Notes: a model not told the origin generated them from the letters alone. Shown: positions 49,467-59,931, counted from the first letter of the stretch. The stretch: 64,000 nt of DNA from an uncultured Eubacteriales bacterium (GCA_900318145.1 ONJM01000011.1:1-64000); one strand, 5' to 3'. Translations and numbers: made by a program.

Positions 49467-51694
49467 CTTCCCAGCGCCTCCGTTTCCTGCAGCCGCAGCG
49501 CCAGTGTGGTGTATCGCCGGGCCACATGGTCGTTTTCCACCATGCGCCGGATGATCTCCTCGCTTCCCACCAGTACCACCAGTTCCCGTGCCCGGGTCAT
49601 GGCTGTATAAAGCAGGTTCCGGGTCAGCAGCATGGGCGGCCCGCCGATCACCGGCATCACCACCACCGGGAATTCGCTTCCCTGGGATTTATGTACCGAC
49701 AGGCAGTACGCCGGCTCCAGAGATTCCAGGTCCGCGCTTTCGTACACCACTTCCTTCTCTTCGTCAAAGAGTACGGTCAGGGTGCTGTTTTCAGGATCCA
49801 CCGCGGTAATGAAGCCCACGTCGCCGTTAAAAACGCCGCTTCCCTCCTCCGGGCCGGCCGGGGTTTCCCGGACCCACTCGATCCTGTAGTCGTTTTTTGT
49901 CTGGATCACCTTGTCCCCCAGGCGGAAAAGGGTCTCCCCCCAGGTGATCTGCGGCTTTCCCGGCGCGGATGGATTGAGCGCTTCCTGAAGCAGGATATTC
50001 AGCGAATTGACGCCGCATTCCCCTTTCCGTGCGGGCGCGAGCACCTGGATATTGCGCACCGAAAGCGAGGCCGTATCCTTCGCTGCGTAGCCAAGGTACG
50101 CCGGCAGCCGGCGGGTCACCAGCGCCAGTACGGACTGCGCGGTATCTGCGTATGTGGCTTTGCGTTCAAAGAAGAAATCCGTATCCTTTTCGTTCAGCAG
50201 CGGCATTTCTCCCCGGTTGATCAGATGCGCGTTCATGACGATCCGGCTGGTTTCGCTCTGCCGGTAAATATCCGTAAGCTTCGCGCAGGGCACCGCGCCG
50301 CTGGCCAGAATATCCCCCAGCACGTTCCCGGCCCCCACGCTGGGCAGCTGATCCGCGTCCCCCACCAGTATCAGGCGGGTGCCCGGCTGAATCGCCCGCA
50401 GCATGGACCGCATCAGCATCAGATCGATCATGGACGCCTCGTCGGCAATAATACAGTCCGCCTCCAGGGGGTTCTCGCTGTTCCGGGAAAAGGTGCCTTC
50501 CTCTCCTCCGTATTCCAGCAGGCGGTGAATCGTCTTCGCCTCAGCGCCGGTTGCCTCCGTCATGCGCTTGGCCGCCCGGCCTGTCGGAGCGCAGAGCAGC
50601 ACCTTATTCTCCCCGGACAGCAGCTCCAGGATGCAGTTGATAATCGTGGTTTTCCCGGTCCCCGGACCGCCGGTGATCACGAATACCCCCGTTTCCAGCG
50701 CCTGCACGATGGCGTCCCGCTGGTTCCGTGAAAAGCGGATTCCCTTTTGCTTCTCAAAGGAGGCGACAGCCTTCACCGCGCCGGCGAATCTGTCCGGCCG
50801 GCCGGCGCACATCAGCTCATGGATCCGAAGGGCCGTCTCCTGCTCCGCCCGCCAGTATTCCGGCAGGTAAATGCGGCGGCTGCCCTCCTCGTCCGCTTCC
50901 GCGATCAGCGCGGAAGCAAGCAGCAGGGATGTCAGCGCCCGCTCGCAAAGCTCCCGGGGAACCTGGAGCAGCGCCGCGGAGTTCCTGCACAGCTCCTCCT
51001 CCGGCAGATAAACATGGCCGGAGGAAGCTGAAGTATCCCGCAGGATGTATTTCATCGCGCACCGCACCCGGTTGTCGCTGTCCGGAGCCACCCCCAGCGC
51101 GATCCCGATCCGGTCCGCCGTCCGGAATCCCACGCCTTCCAGGTCATCGCACAGACGGTAGGGATTTTCGCGTACGATCTCCGGCGTCTGGTCCCCGTAG
51201 TATTTTCCGATGCGCACCGCCAGCGCCGCGGGAATCCCGTAGCTCTGCAGGAAGATCATCGCTTTCCGCGCTCCCTGGTGCTCCCGGAAGCTCTCGGAAA
51301 TCATCGCCATCCGTTTCTGGCCGATGCCGGGAATTTCCGTCAGCCGTTCCGGATGCTCCGAAAGCACCGCCAGCGTCTCCTCCCCGAACTGCCGCACGAT
51401 AAGTACGGCAGTGGCCGGTCCGATTCCCCGGATCAGACCGCTTCCCAGATACCGTTCAATGCCCAGCAGCGTCGTAGGCGTCTGAATTTCACAGGAAACG
51501 CACCGGAACTGCCGTCCGTAGGTCCTGTGTTCCGTCCACTCCCCGGTAAATACCGCCTGTTCCCCGGGGCTCAGCTCCGGCAGGGTGCCGACAACGGTAA
51601 ACTCGTTCCGCCCCGTCCGCACGGACAGCACGGTCCATCCGTTTTCCTCGTTGCGGAAAACAGTCCCCAGTATCCCGGCTTCCAGTTTTTCCAT
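49463..51694 (-). CDS. recD2: ATP-dependent DNA helicase RecD2
   Basis: 5'-3' superfamily 1B DNA helicase of the RecD2 type, which works without RecBC, 743 residues. An N-terminal OB-like region and HhH segments (LIRGIGPATAVLIVRQFG, LTEIPGIGQKRMAMI) are followed by Walker A ITGGPGTGKTTIINCIL, the DEASMIDLMLM motif, VGDADQLPSVGAGNVLGD and the C-terminal YCLSVHKSQGSEFPVVVMP. The start at 51694 is set by AAGGAGG; the frame is open 37 codons further upstream without a site. It is coupled to comF. Confidence 0.96.
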   Translation of the reverse strand: MEKLEAGILGTVFRNEENGWTVLSVRTGRNEFTVVGTLPELSPGEQAVFTGEWTEHRTYGRQFRCVSCEIQTPTTLLGIERYLGSGLIRGIGPATAVLIVRQFGEETLAVLSEHPERLTEIPGIGQKRMAMISESFREHQGARKAMIFLQSYGIPAALAVRIGKYYGDQTPEIVRENPYRLCDDLEGVGFRTADRIGIALGVAPDSDNRVRCAMKYILRDTSASSGHVYLPEEELCRNSAALLQVPRELCERALTSLLLASALIAEADEEGSRRIYLPEYWRAEQETALRIHELMCAGRPDRFAGAVKAVASFEKQKGIRFSRNQRDAIVQALETGVFVITGGPGTGKTTIINCILELLSGENKVLLCAPTGRAAKRMTEATGAEAKTIHRLLEYGGEEGTFSRNSENPLEADCIIADEASMIDLMLMRSMLRAIQPGTRLILVGDADQLPSVGAGNVLGDILASGAVPCAKLTDIYRQSETSRIVMNAHLINRGEMPLLNEKDTDFFFERKATYADTAQSVLALVTRRLPAYLGYAAKDTASLSVRNIQVLAPARKGECGVNSLNILLQEALNPSAPGKPQITWGETLFRLGDKVIQTKNDYRIEWVRETPAGPEEGSGVFNGDVGFITAVDPENSTLTVLFDEEKEVVYESADLESLEPAYCLSVHKSQGSEFPVVVMPVIGGPPMLLTRNLLYTAMTRARELVVLVGSEEIIRRMVENDHVARRYTTLALRLQETEALGR

Positions 51695-51856
51695 GCGGTT
51701 CCTCCTTCGCTGCCGTGATTCATCCGTATCCCGGGCGCTGCAGCGGTGTAACAGCGCCTGATCATCGTACCGGCCGTTCCCGGTATTTTTTCTATACAAT
51801 ACCATATCTGCGGGAAGTTTGCCACTTTAACTCCCGCCTTTTTGCGGGATCATGGT

Positions 51857-51886
51857 TTGACAACCTGTACCCTGCGGATTTATTAT
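51857..51886 (+). promoter_or_regulatory. Promoter of the aspartokinase gene
   Basis: TTGACA (51857-51862), an 18-nt spacer and TATTAT (51881-51886). The leader is only about 47 bases, too short for a lysine riboswitch. Confidence 0.75.
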
Positions 51887-51939
51887 ATAGATTGGTGCAT
51901 TGCGATTGCGCCGAACACGGATAATTTGGAGGGAATCCC

Positions 51940-53262
51940 GTGCTTGAATGTATTGTAACCAAATTCGGCGGCAGCTCTCTGGCGAGTGACGAACAGTTCC
52001 GGAAAGTCCGGAGCATCCTGGAGCTGGAGCCAACACGCCGTTACCTGATCCCCAGTGCGCCCGGAAAGCGCACCTCCGACGATGAGAAGGTCACCGACCT
52101 CCTCTATCTCTGCCATACCCTGAAAAGCGATGGCAAGCCTTTTACCGATGAGTTTGCCAAAATCCGCGAACGGTATGAATCCATCGCCCGGGGCCTGCAT
52201 CTGAAAGTGGATATTTCCTCGAAGCTGCAGGAAGTGGAGGACGGGATCGCTTCCGGCAAAAGCCGTGCCTGGTGCGCCAGCCGCGGTGAATACCTGTGCG
52301 GCCTGCTGATGGCGGATTACCTGGGCTGGCGGTTCCTGGACGCGGCGGAAGGCATTGTCTTCACCGATGAAGGAGTCCTGGACGACGAGGCGACCCAGCA
52401 GAAGCTGTCCGCGCTCCTGGCGGACGGGGAATCCACCGTTGTGCCCGGCTTCTACGGCGCGCGGCGGAACGGGGAGGTCTGCACCTTCTCCCGCGGCGGC
52501 AGCGATATCACCGGCGCGCTGGTTGCCCGGGCTGTGAACGCCGATGTGTATGAAAACTGGACGGACGTGTCCGGATTCCTGATGGCGGATCCCCGCATTA
52601 TCAAAAACCCGGCGGAGATCTCCTCCATCACCTACAAGGAGCTGCGGGAACTGAGCCATATGGGCGCTTCCGTACTCCATGAGGACGCGATGTTCCCGGT
52701 GCACCGCGCCGGCATTCCAACCAATATCCGCAACACCAACAAGCCCTATCATCCCGGCACCATGATCAGCAGAAACGCGCCTCATGAAGTAACCGTTCCC
52801 ACCATCACCGGTATTGCCGGCCACAGGGGTTACAGCGTCATCAGCGTTGAAAAAAACATGATGAACAGCGAAGTTGGTTTCGGCCGCAAAGTGCTCCAGG
52901 TGCTGGAAAACGAGGGAATTTCCTTCGAACATATGCCCACCGGTATCGACAGCATGTGTGTTGTTGTGCAAAGCTCCGTTTTCGAGCCGCACCGCAGCCA
53001 GGTGATCAGCGAAATTGAAAAGCTCGTGGAAGGCAGCGGCAGCGTCACTGTCAGCGACAACCTGTCCATTATCGCCACGGTCGGCCGCGGCATGGTGCAT
53101 AACTGCGGTACCGCTGCCCGGCTGTTCAGCGCCATGAGCCGCGCCCGGATCAACGTCCGCATGATCGACCAGGGCTCCAGCGAGCTGTCCATTATCGTGG
53201 GCGTCAATGACAGCGATTTCGAAGCGACCATTCACGCGATCTATCATGAATTTGTCGGCTGA
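51940..53262 (+). CDS. Aspartate kinase
   Basis: First enzyme of the lysine/threonine/methionine pathway, 440 residues, single-chain monofunctional type. It has the N-terminal VTKFGGSSLA, the substrate segment FSRGGSDITGALVARAVNAD, and two C-terminal ACT domains (GYSVISVEKNMMNSEVGFGR and SIIATVGRGMVHNCGTAARLF) for amino-acid feedback. It starts at GTG with TTGGAGGG six bases upstream. The form with this linker is closest to the lysine/threonine-type aspartokinase III group; which amino acid inhibits it is not readable. A stem-loop follows. Confidence 0.94.
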   Translation: MLECIVTKFGGSSLASDEQFRKVRSILELEPTRRYLIPSAPGKRTSDDEKVTDLLYLCHTLKSDGKPFTDEFAKIRERYESIARGLHLKVDISSKLQEVEDGIASGKSRAWCASRGEYLCGLLMADYLGWRFLDAAEGIVFTDEGVLDDEATQQKLSALLADGESTVVPGFYGARRNGEVCTFSRGGSDITGALVARAVNADVYENWTDVSGFLMADPRIIKNPAEISSITYKELRELSHMGASVLHEDAMFPVHRAGIPTNIRNTNKPYHPGTMISRNAPHEVTVPTITGIAGHRGYSVISVEKNMMNSEVGFGRKVLQVLENEGISFEHMPTGIDSMCVVVQSSVFEPHRSQVISEIEKLVEGSGSVTVSDNLSIIATVGRGMVHNCGTAARLFSAMSRARINVRMIDQGSSELSIIVGVNDSDFEATIHAIYHEFVG

Positions 53263-53297
53263 ACGAAAGCGGTCATAAACATGACCGCTTTCATTCA
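53260..53297 (+). terminator. Stem-loop after the aspartokinase gene
   Basis: GAAAGCGGTCAT / ATGACCGCTTTC is a perfect 12-bp stem with loop AAAC, extended by TGAA/TTCA. There is no T-run, so it may only partly stop transcription into the reductase gene 38 bases downstream. Confidence 0.6.
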
Positions 53298-53334
53298 GCC
53301 TTTCCTGCCTGTTTCGATCGGAAGGAGAAAAAGC

Positions 53335-54174
53335 ATGAAAGTTCTGGTTACCGGTTCCGCCGGCCTGCCCGGAAACGAAATTGTCCGCCGGCTGGAGGAG
53401 CGCGGCGTTCAGTGCCTTGGCGTGGATGCGCCTGAACTGGACCTTGCCGACGCCGAATCCGTCTTCGCGCTCGTGCAGAATTACGCTCCGGACGTCATCG
53501 TTCACTGTGCCGGCTATACCGACGCGGACAAAGCGGAATCCCTGCCGGAACAGTGCGCCGCCATGAACGGTCTCGGCACTCTTACCATGGCCCGCGCGGC
53601 GGTTAAAGCAGGCGCAAAGATGCTTTACCTTTCCTCGCCGCAGGTTTTTCCCGGCACCGGAAACCAGCCCTTCGCCGTCTCCGACGCCTACGGCCCGAAG
53701 AACGTCTTCGGGATGAGCAAGGTCCAGGGGGAGGACGCGGTGCGTTCCCTGCTGACCCGGTATTATATTGTCCGCGCGGACTGGATCTACGGCACCGGAA
53801 AACGGGATTTCCTCCGGCCGCTGCTGAAAGCCGCGCATGAAAAGAAATCTCTCCTGGTATCCTCGGATCAGGTGGGTTCCCCCACATACGCGAAGGATCT
53901 GGCGCGCCTGATCTGCGATCTGATCGCTACCGACAGATACGGCATCTGGCACGCCCGGAATGAAGGCTACTACTCCCGGGCCGAATTTGCTTCCCTGATC
54001 ATGAAAAAAACCGGCAATGCCTGCAGGATTATTCCCACAGCCACCGCCGATCTTCCCGGTTCCCTCCGCCGTCCGCTGAATCTGCGGATGACCGGGGAAC
54101 TGCCTCAGGGATTCGGGCCCATGCCCACCGTGGAGGACGCGCTGGACCGCTGCCTCACGGACATGAATCTGTAA
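53335..54174 (+). CDS. RmlD-like NAD(P)-dependent reductase / epimerase (SDR family)
   Basis: 279 residues. The N-terminal Rossmann motif is KVLVTGSAGLPGNEIVRRLEE, followed by DVIVHCAGYTDADKAE and LYLSSPQVF, typical of dTDP-4-dehydrorhamnose reductases. The catalytic Tyr of YxxxK is Phe here (NVFGMSKVQGE), with Lys kept. ATG at 53335 has GAAGGAG upstream. No other rhamnose genes (rmlABC) are near, so a role in rhamnose synthesis is doubtful. Its last 20 bases overlap the convergent rluD gene. Confidence 0.85.
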   Translation: MKVLVTGSAGLPGNEIVRRLEERGVQCLGVDAPELDLADAESVFALVQNYAPDVIVHCAGYTDADKAESLPEQCAAMNGLGTLTMARAAVKAGAKMLYLSSPQVFPGTGNQPFAVSDAYGPKNVFGMSKVQGEDAVRSLLTRYYIVRADWIYGTGKRDFLRPLLKAAHEKKSLLVSSDQVGSPTYAKDLARLICDLIATDRYGIWHARNEGYYSRAEFASLIMKKTGNACRIIPTATADLPGSLRRPLNLRMTGELPQGFGPMPTVEDALDRCLTDMNL

Positions 54175-55075
54175 AACTGATCCCGCTGCTTTTCAGACCT
54201 TTCAGGAAATCCCCGGGCAGGGGCGCCTGAAAGGTCATTTTTTCGTGAGTGCGCGGATGAGCGAAACTCAGGCTCCTTGCGTGAAGCATAAGGCAGGGCA
54301 CCTTTGCGCCCTTTTCGTATCCGTACAGGGGATCCCCGCATACCGGGTGCTGAATGCTCCGCATATGCACCCGGATCTGATGGGTCCGCCCGGTAAGGAT
54401 ATGTACATCCAGCAGGGTGCATTCCCTTCCCCGGGCAATCACTTTCCATTCCGTCACCGCTTCCCGCCCGTCCGGATCCACCGCCATCTTTTTCCGGTCT
54501 TTTTTGCTCCGGCCGATCGGAGCTTCCACGGTGCCCGCGTCTTCCTTCATGACGCCTTCTGTCAGCGCCAGGTAATGCTTTTCGATTTCCCGGTCCTTCA
54601 GCATCCTGCTCAGTTCCGCCTGCGTCTCATCGTTCTTCGCCACCATCATGACGCCGCTGGTATCCTTGTCCAGCCGGTGCACAATCCCCGGCCGCTTTTC
54701 TCCCCCGATGCCGCTGAGCTCGTCCAGGTTCCCCAGCAGCGCGTTCACAAGCGTCCCGCCGCTGTGCCCGGCCGCGGGGTGCACCACCATCCCCCGTGGT
54801 TTTACCACCACCGCCAGATCCGCGTCCTCATAAAGAATCTCAAGCGGGATATCCTCCGCCTGCGGCACGGGATCCCTCGGCGCGGGAATCGTCAGGATCA
54901 CTTCCCGCCCCGCCGGGGGCTTCGTACCCGCCTTCCGGCATGGTTCCCCCGCCAGCAGGCAAAACCCTTCCTCCATCAGCGCCGCCGCCCGGCTCCGGCT
55001 GATCTCCGCGGCCTCGCTGAGCTGCACATCCAGCCGCCGCCCGTCGGTGATCAGTTGAATAACTTTTTCTTCCAT
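54155..55075 (-). CDS. rluD: 23S rRNA pseudouridine synthase, RluD family
   Basis: Makes pseudouridines in 23S rRNA helix 69, or is a close RluA-family relative, 306 residues. An N-terminal S4-like domain (RLDVQLSEAAEISRSRAAALMEEG) is followed by the catalytic motif GIVHRLDKDTSGVMMVAK and HQIRVHMRSIQHPVCGDPLYG. It follows lspA by 27 bases, the usual Firmicutes pair. Its 3' end contains the terminator of the convergent reductase gene. Confidence 0.95.
   Translation of the reverse strand: MEEKVIQLITDGRRLDVQLSEAAEISRSRAAALMEEGFCLLAGEPCRKAGTKPPAGREVILTIPAPRDPVPQAEDIPLEILYEDADLAVVVKPRGMVVHPAAGHSGGTLVNALLGNLDELSGIGGEKRPGIVHRLDKDTSGVMMVAKNDETQAELSRMLKDREIEKHYLALTEGVMKEDAGTVEAPIGRSKKDRKKMAVDPDGREAVTEWKVIARGRECTLLDVHILTGRTHQIRVHMRSIQHPVCGDPLYGYEKGAKVPCLMLHARSLSFAHPRTHEKMTFQAPLPGDFLKGLKSSGISFTDSCP
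54196..54243 (+). terminator. Terminator of the RmlD-like gene, inside the rluD coding region
   Basis: GACCTTTCAGG / CCTGAAAGGTC form a perfect 11-bp stem with a GC-rich 19-nt loop followed by ATTTTTT. It sits 21 bases after the reductase stop, within rluD codons on the other strand. Confidence 0.8.
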
Positions 55076-55102
55076 AGCTTTCCTTTCATTGCGGCCGGTG
55101 AG

Positions 55103-55543
55103 TCATTGTTTGATGAACAGCAGACGGATCATCACCAGCGCGCATCCCGCGCACAGGCAGGCGTCCGCCACATTGAAAACGGCAAAACGGACAAACAGGA
55201 ATTCAATCATATCCGGAACATATCCGAACCAGAGCCGGTCGATCATGTTTCCAGCGGCGCCGCCCAGCATCATCATCAGGCCGGCAAGGCTCAGGGGATG
55301 CAGCTGCTTTTTCCGCAGGTACAGAAAAGCCGCGATGATCACCGCCAGGCTGAACACCCCGGGAAGCCGCGGATATCCGTTCAGCAGGGAAAAAGCGATA
55401 CCGGTATTCTCGGCGTAGCGCAGACCCACCACGCCGGAAATCAGCACCGTTCCGCCTTCCGGAATCCCGGGTGCCAGGATTTTCGTAATCCGGTCCGCAA
55501 TGAGCACCGCCAGGGCTGTCAGCCATGGCCAGCAGCGTTTCAT
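55103..55543 (-). CDS. lspA: Lipoprotein signal peptidase (signal peptidase II)
   Basis: Membrane aspartic protease that cleaves lipoprotein signal peptides, 146 residues, four membrane helices. The catalytic Asp motifs are complete: RYAENTGIAFS, GGAAGNMIDRLWFGYVPDMIEF and FAVFNVADACL. ATG at 55543 has AAAGGAGA nine bases upstream; a TTG just before is less likely. Its presence shows that the cell makes lipoproteins, which makes the missing lipobox of the sugar-binding protein at 6459-7985 more striking. Confidence 0.96.
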   Translation of the reverse strand: MKRCWPWLTALAVLIADRITKILAPGIPEGGTVLISGVVGLRYAENTGIAFSLLNGYPRLPGVFSLAVIIAAFLYLRKKQLHPLSLAGLMMMLGGAAGNMIDRLWFGYVPDMIEFLFVRFAVFNVADACLCAGCALVMIRLLFIKQ

Positions 55544-55613
55544 CAAAGCATGTCTCCTTTTTCTGTGGATTTATCCCTGTTGTTCCTGCCGGCTTTTGTG
55601 CCGGACCGCGCCG

Positions 55614-58600
55614 TCACTCCGCGGCGGTTTCCGCCTTCGGTTCTTCCGCGGCCTTCTGTTCCTCCAGCAGTTCATTCACCCGCCGGCACAGTTTCCGCAT
55701 CACCTTCAGCCCTTCCGTAACAAGCTCCGCGTCTTTCTGCGCGTCAACCTTCAGCATCAGCCGGAAAGGCGCCCGGGCGGTGAGGGAAAGCCTGCCGTCC
55801 GTCTCCGCAATCGCCTGCAGGAACACCTTCGCGTCCGGAACGTACCGCTCGTCCAGCTTCATGGACAGGCCTTCCTTTCCCCTGCTGACGACGCTGACGC
55901 CGACCCGGTTGCACAAAGCCCGGAGCTGGCTCACATCCAGCAGGGTTTCCGTCTGGACCGGCAGTTCGCCGTAACGGTCGATCAGTTCGTCCGTCACATC
56001 CGCCCGTTCCTCATCCGTTACGACGGAAGCGATCCGCTTGTACATCTCCATCCGCTGTTTTTCTTCCGCCACATAATCCGTACCCAGGAACGCGTCCACC
56101 CGCAGGTCCACGCGGGTTTCCAGATCTCTCGTTTCCCGTCTGCCCTGCACCTCCGCCAGCGTTTCCTCCATCAGCCTGCAGTACATGTCATAGCCCACCG
56201 CGGCCAGATGTCCGTGCTGTTCCGGTCCCAGAATATTTCCGGCACCCCGGATCTCGAGGTCCCGCATGGCGATGCGGAAGCCGGCGCCGAACTCTGTGAA
56301 TTCCCGGATCGCGGAAAGCCGCTGCTGGGCAGTCTCCGTCAGAATCTTGTCCGTCCGCACGGTAAAGTACGCGTACGCCTGGCGGTTGCTCCGGCCCACC
56401 CGGCCGCGCAGCTGATACAGCTGGCTCAGGCCGAAGCGGTCCGCGTCAAATACAATGAGCGTATTGGCCCCGGGCACGTCCAGCCCGTTCTCAATAATCG
56501 TGGTGCACAGCAGCACGTCATAATTTCCCGCGTAGAAATCCATCATCACGTCCTCGAGCTGGTGCTCCCGCATCTGCCCGTGCGCCACGCCGATGTGAGC
56601 TTCCGGCACCAGCGCGCGGAGCCGCTCGTAGAATGCCGCGATGCTCCGTACCCGGTTGTACAGGAAATACACCTGTCCGCCCCGGCTCAGCTCCCGCAGA
56701 ATCGCGTCCCGGATCAGAGCGTCGGAATACTCTGTCACCACCGTCTGCACCGGGATCCGGTCCTCCGGGGGCGTTTCCAGCACGCTCATATCCCGGATAC
56801 CGGTCATACTCATATGCAGCGTCCGCGGAATCGGCGTCGCGCTGAGCGTCAGCACATCCACCTGCCGCTTCATATTTTTGATGGTTTCTTTGTGAGCTAC
56901 GCCGAAGCGCTGCTCCTCGTCCACGATCAGCAGTCCCAGGTCCTTGAATTTCACGTCTTTTGCCAGCAGGCGGTGCGTTCCGATGATCATGTCGATATCC
57001 CCGGCCGCCAGCCTTGCCAGTATTTCCTTCTGCTCCTTCGGGGTCCGGAACCGGCTCAGGTAGTCCACCCGCGCCCCCGTGTTACGGAACCGCTTCACCA
57101 CGGTATTGTAGTGCTGCTGGACCAGGATGGTGGTAGGTGCCAGCAGCGCCGCCTGCTTGTTGTCCGCGATCGCCTTGAAGGCTGCCCGCAGGCTCACCTC
57201 CGTCTTGCCGTAGCCCACATCGCCGCAAAGCAGGCGATCCATATTCCGGTGGCTTTCCATGTCCGCCGCGATCTCCCGCACGCTCTGCGCCTGATCGACT
57301 GTCAGCTCCCACGGAAACTCGTCCTCAAATTCCCGCTGCCACGCTGTATCCGGTCCGAAGGCGTATCCTGTTTCCCGGCTCCGCTCGGCATACAGCGCCT
57401 TCAGGTCAAACGCCATCGCCTTCAGGCTTTCCTTGACTTTGCCTTTCTGCCGTGCCCATTCCCCGCCGCCCAGGCGGTTCAGTTTCGGTGTCTGTCCGGG
57501 ATTGCCGATATACCGCTGGACCCGTTCCAGCTGCTCCACCGGCACATACAGCTTGTCATTCCCGTCATATTGAATCAGCAGATAGTCCCGCCAGGTACCT
57601 TCGCTCTGGATCCGGGTCATACCCTGGTAGATACCGACGCCGTGGTCTTCATGAACCACATAGTTTCCGACCTTCAGGTCCGTGAAGGTGGAAATCCTCT
57701 CCCCGGAGTATTTCCGGCTCTTGCTCTTCCGGTATCCCTCGCCCCAGATATCCGCGTCGGACACCACCACGGTCCCGGTTTTCTTCAGGATAAACCCGTT
57801 CCGCAGCGTCATGGGCAGGATGACAGCCTTTCCGGGTTCCGCCTCCCGGGGCTGCTCGCTGAATTCCGCGCTTTCCCCCAGTTCCCGCAGGCTTTCCTCC
57901 AGCCGTTTCCCCCGGGAGCTTCCGCCGGAGAGCAGATAGATCCGGAATCCGGCGGTTTTCCAGCCCGTCAGGTCATTTTTCAGCGTGCGGATCTGCCCGC
58001 CGTACCCCGGAATTCCGGTCCCTTCCGTATTGACCACCGTATCCGGCCGGATCCCGCCGAGCCCGAGCAGCATTTCTGTCAGCACGCCGGCGGGAACATC
58101 CCCCATCTCCCGGCGCACGGTGTCCCAGTCTGCCAGCAGGTTTTCCTGCCCGTTCACAGCTTCGCCCCTGGCGACGGCGGAAGCCAGATCCTCTGCGAAC
58201 CCGCAGATCCGTTCTTCAATCCGCGTCCGCAGGCGGTCCGGTTCGCACAGCAGAATCAGGTCCGGACGGAACCAGTCGCATACGGTCGCGGTCTCATCCG
58301 TCAGCACCGTGATCCATGCCCGTGTCCGCCGGAAAGGGATTCCGGCTTCCAGGCTGTCCGCGTCCTCCAGCAGGCGGTTCATGCGCCGTTCTGTTTCCGC
58401 GGTTTCCGCTGCCCTGTATCCCGCTTCCTTCACCGCGGGCGCGACCACCCTGTCAAACAGTGCTGCGTCATCTTCGTCATCCTCGGGCAGCGGCGGCAGT
58501 TCCGGCAGTTCCGGCATCAGGTTCACCGGCTGCTTCCGGCCGCCTTCCTCCCCGAGTGCTTTCCGCATCCGTTCCGCCGCGGCGGGATACGCGTCCTCCT

Positions 58601-59294
58601 CCAGCAGCGCTTCGCAGGCCGGCGCCAGGACCGCCTGCTCCGCGGCGTTCAGGCTCCGCTGGCTGATACAGTCAAACTCCCGCAGGCTGTCAATCTCGTC
58701 GTCAAAAAACTCCATCCGGATCCCCTGGCTTAATGCCGGAGGATATACGTCCAGGATCGAGCCGCGCAGGGCGAATTGTCCCTTGCCTTCAACCATGCCG
58801 ACCCGCTCGTATCCCATCCGGCTCAGCCGCCGTGACAGCTCCGCCGGGGCGATCCGGTCTCCCGGGCGCAGCGTCAGCATAATCTCCCGGAAAGGTTCCG
58901 GCCGGCCCATCCGCTGCGCCATAGCTTCGGCGCCGGTACACAGCACGCGGACTCCGCCCGAGGCCACCGCGCTCAGTGCTTCCAGCCGCCGCCAGCTGTT
59001 TTCCAGGCTCCCGGCCGCCCTTGTCAGGTCAATTTCGCCGCCGGGAAGAAAGGCCGCTTCCCCTGTGAGCTGGCGCACGTCGTCCGCCGCCCTGGAAGCT
59101 TTCAGGTCGTTCTCCGTGATCAGCAGGGTTCTCTTTCCGGCCTTCGCCGCGCGGCAGGCAAGCACCGCAGCCAGCGTCGCGTTGACGCCCGTCAGGGCAA
59201 CCGTTTCGCCGGGCGCTGCCGCAAGCAGCGCCTCCTCTCCGGGAATCTTTATTGAATCCAGCAATGTATCATTACCTTTCTTATCATGTATCAT
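55614..59294 (-). CDS. mfd: Transcription-repair coupling factor Mfd
   Basis: Removes RNA polymerase stalled at DNA lesions and recruits UvrA, ~1226 residues from the ATG at 59294. The UvrB-like N-terminal module covers ~1-350 and the RNA-polymerase interaction domain ~400-480 ([20 protein letters not shown]). The helicase motor has [47 protein letters not shown] and [17 protein letters not shown]. The C-terminal D7 domain is present. The start has no strong ribosome site; a TTG nine codons further in, with AAAGG upstream, is possible. It follows pth by 46 bases, the normal pairing. Confidence 0.96.
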   Translation of the reverse strand: MIHDKKGNDTLLDSIKIPGEEALLAAAPGETVALTGVNATLAAVLACRAAKAGKRTLLITENDLKASRAADDVRQLTGEAAFLPGGEIDLTRAAGSLENSWRRLEALSAVASGGVRVLCTGAEAMAQRMGRPEPFREIMLTLRPGDRIAPAELSRRLSRMGYERVGMVEGKGQFALRGSILDVYPPALSQGIRMEFFDDEIDSLREFDCISQRSLNAAEQAVLAPACEALLEEDAYPAAAERMRKALGEEGGRKQPVNLMPELPELPPLPEDDEDDAALFDRVVAPAVKEAGYRAAETAETERRMNRLLEDADSLEAGIPFRRTRAWITVLTDETATVCDWFRPDLILLCEPDRLRTRIEERICGFAEDLASAVARGEAVNGQENLLADWDTVRREMGDVPAGVLTEMLLGLGGIRPDTVVNTEGTGIPGYGGQIRTLKNDLTGWKTAGFRIYLLSGGSSRGKRLEESLRELGESAEFSEQPREAEPGKAVILPMTLRNGFILKKTGTVVVSDADIWGEGYRKSKSRKYSGERISTFTDLKVGNYVVHEDHGVGIYQGMTRIQSEGTWRDYLLIQYDGNDKLYVPVEQLERVQRYIGNPGQTPKLNRLGGGEWARQKGKVKESLKAMAFDLKALYAERSRETGYAFGPDTAWQREFEDEFPWELTVDQAQSVREIAADMESHRNMDRLLCGDVGYGKTEVSLRAAFKAIADNKQAALLAPTTILVQQHYNTVVKRFRNTGARVDYLSRFRTPKEQKEILARLAAGDIDMIIGTHRLLAKDVKFKDLGLLIVDEEQRFGVAHKETIKNMKRQVDVLTLSATPIPRTLHMSMTGIRDMSVLETPPEDRIPVQTVVTEYSDALIRDAILRELSRGGQVYFLYNRVRSIAAFYERLRALVPEAHIGVAHGQMREHQLEDVMMDFYAGNYDVLLCTTIIENGLDVPGANTLIVFDADRFGLSQLYQLRGRVGRSNRQAYAYFTVRTDKILTETAQQRLSAIREFTEFGAGFRIAMRDLEIRGAGNILGPEQHGHLAAVGYDMYCRLMEETLAEVQGRRETRDLETRVDLRVDAFLGTDYVAEEKQRMEMYKRIASVVTDEERADVTDELIDRYGELPVQTETLLDVSQLRALCNRVGVSVVSRGKEGLSMKLDERYVPDAKVFLQAIAETDGRLSLTARAPFRLMLKVDAQKDAELVTEGLKVMRKLCRRVNELLEEQKAAEEPKAETAAE

Positions 59295-59340
59295 GCCGCT
59301 GACCGTCCGTGTCACTCCCGGGCAGCGCGAAGGATCCTTA

Positions 59341-59931
59341 TCAGCCGCTGACTTTCCGTTCCGCACACAGGCGCATGGCGGCGTCAATTCCCTTTTCCGC
59401 CCATTCCGCCGCGCATTCCGCCGCTGTTTCGAAGGCTTCCGCCATCCGGGGCTGCTCTTCGGGACCCGGGCGTCCCAGCACCCATGAAACAAGGTCTTCC
59501 CCCTTCGGCCGATCCCCGGTGCCTACCCGGATCCGCGGGAAATCTTCCCTTCCTGTTTCCGCCACGATGCTCCGCATCCCGTTATGGGTTCCCGCGCCGC
59601 CCGATGCCCGCATCCGGACCGCGCCCGGCTTCAGGTCTATGTCGTCGTATATGATCAGGGTGTTTTCCGGCTTCACCCCGTACCGGGCGGAAATCTTCTT
59701 CACCGCCTCGCCGCTGTTGTTCATATAGGTCAGCGGCTTGCACAGGATAACCTTCCGCACCCCGTCCGTCCATTCCGCTTCCGCCCAGGGCTGCAGCATC
59801 TTTTTCCGCAGCCGCACCCCGTACTTTTGTTCCAGCAGGCCGATCACCTCAAACCCCGCGTTGTGGCGCGTATGGGCGTATTTGTCCCCGGGATTTCCCA
59901 GGCCGATGATCAGCAGGTACTTCTTTTCCAT
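59341..59931 (-). CDS. pth: Peptidyl-tRNA hydrolase
   Basis: Recycles tRNA from peptidyl-tRNA released by stalled ribosomes, 196 residues. It has IIGLGNPGDKYAHTRHNAGFEV (catalytic His in TRHNAG), CKPLTYMNNSGEAV, IIYDDIDL and GGAGTHNGMRSIV. The ATG at 59931 is chosen for its GGAGG site; the frame is open upstream across the leader. It is followed by mfd, as in Bacillus (spoVC-mfd). Confidence 0.96.
   Translation of the reverse strand: MEKKYLLIIGLGNPGDKYAHTRHNAGFEVIGLLEQKYGVRLRKKMLQPWAEAEWTDGVRKVILCKPLTYMNNSGEAVKKISARYGVKPENTLIIYDDIDLKPGAVRMRASGGAGTHNGMRSIVAETGREDFPRIRVGTGDRPKGEDLVSWVLGRPGPEEQPRMAEAFETAAECAAEWAEKGIDAAMRLCAERKVSG

Noticed and set aside
51887..51939. Lysine riboswitch before the aspartokinase
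   Set aside because: The leader from the predicted start is about 47 bases, far shorter than the lysine aptamer, and no core motif is visible.
55500..58733. 1077-codon open frame antisense to mfd
   Set aside because: The minus-strand Mfd sequence is complete with all helicase motifs; the plus-strand product shows no recognisable domain or ribosome site.
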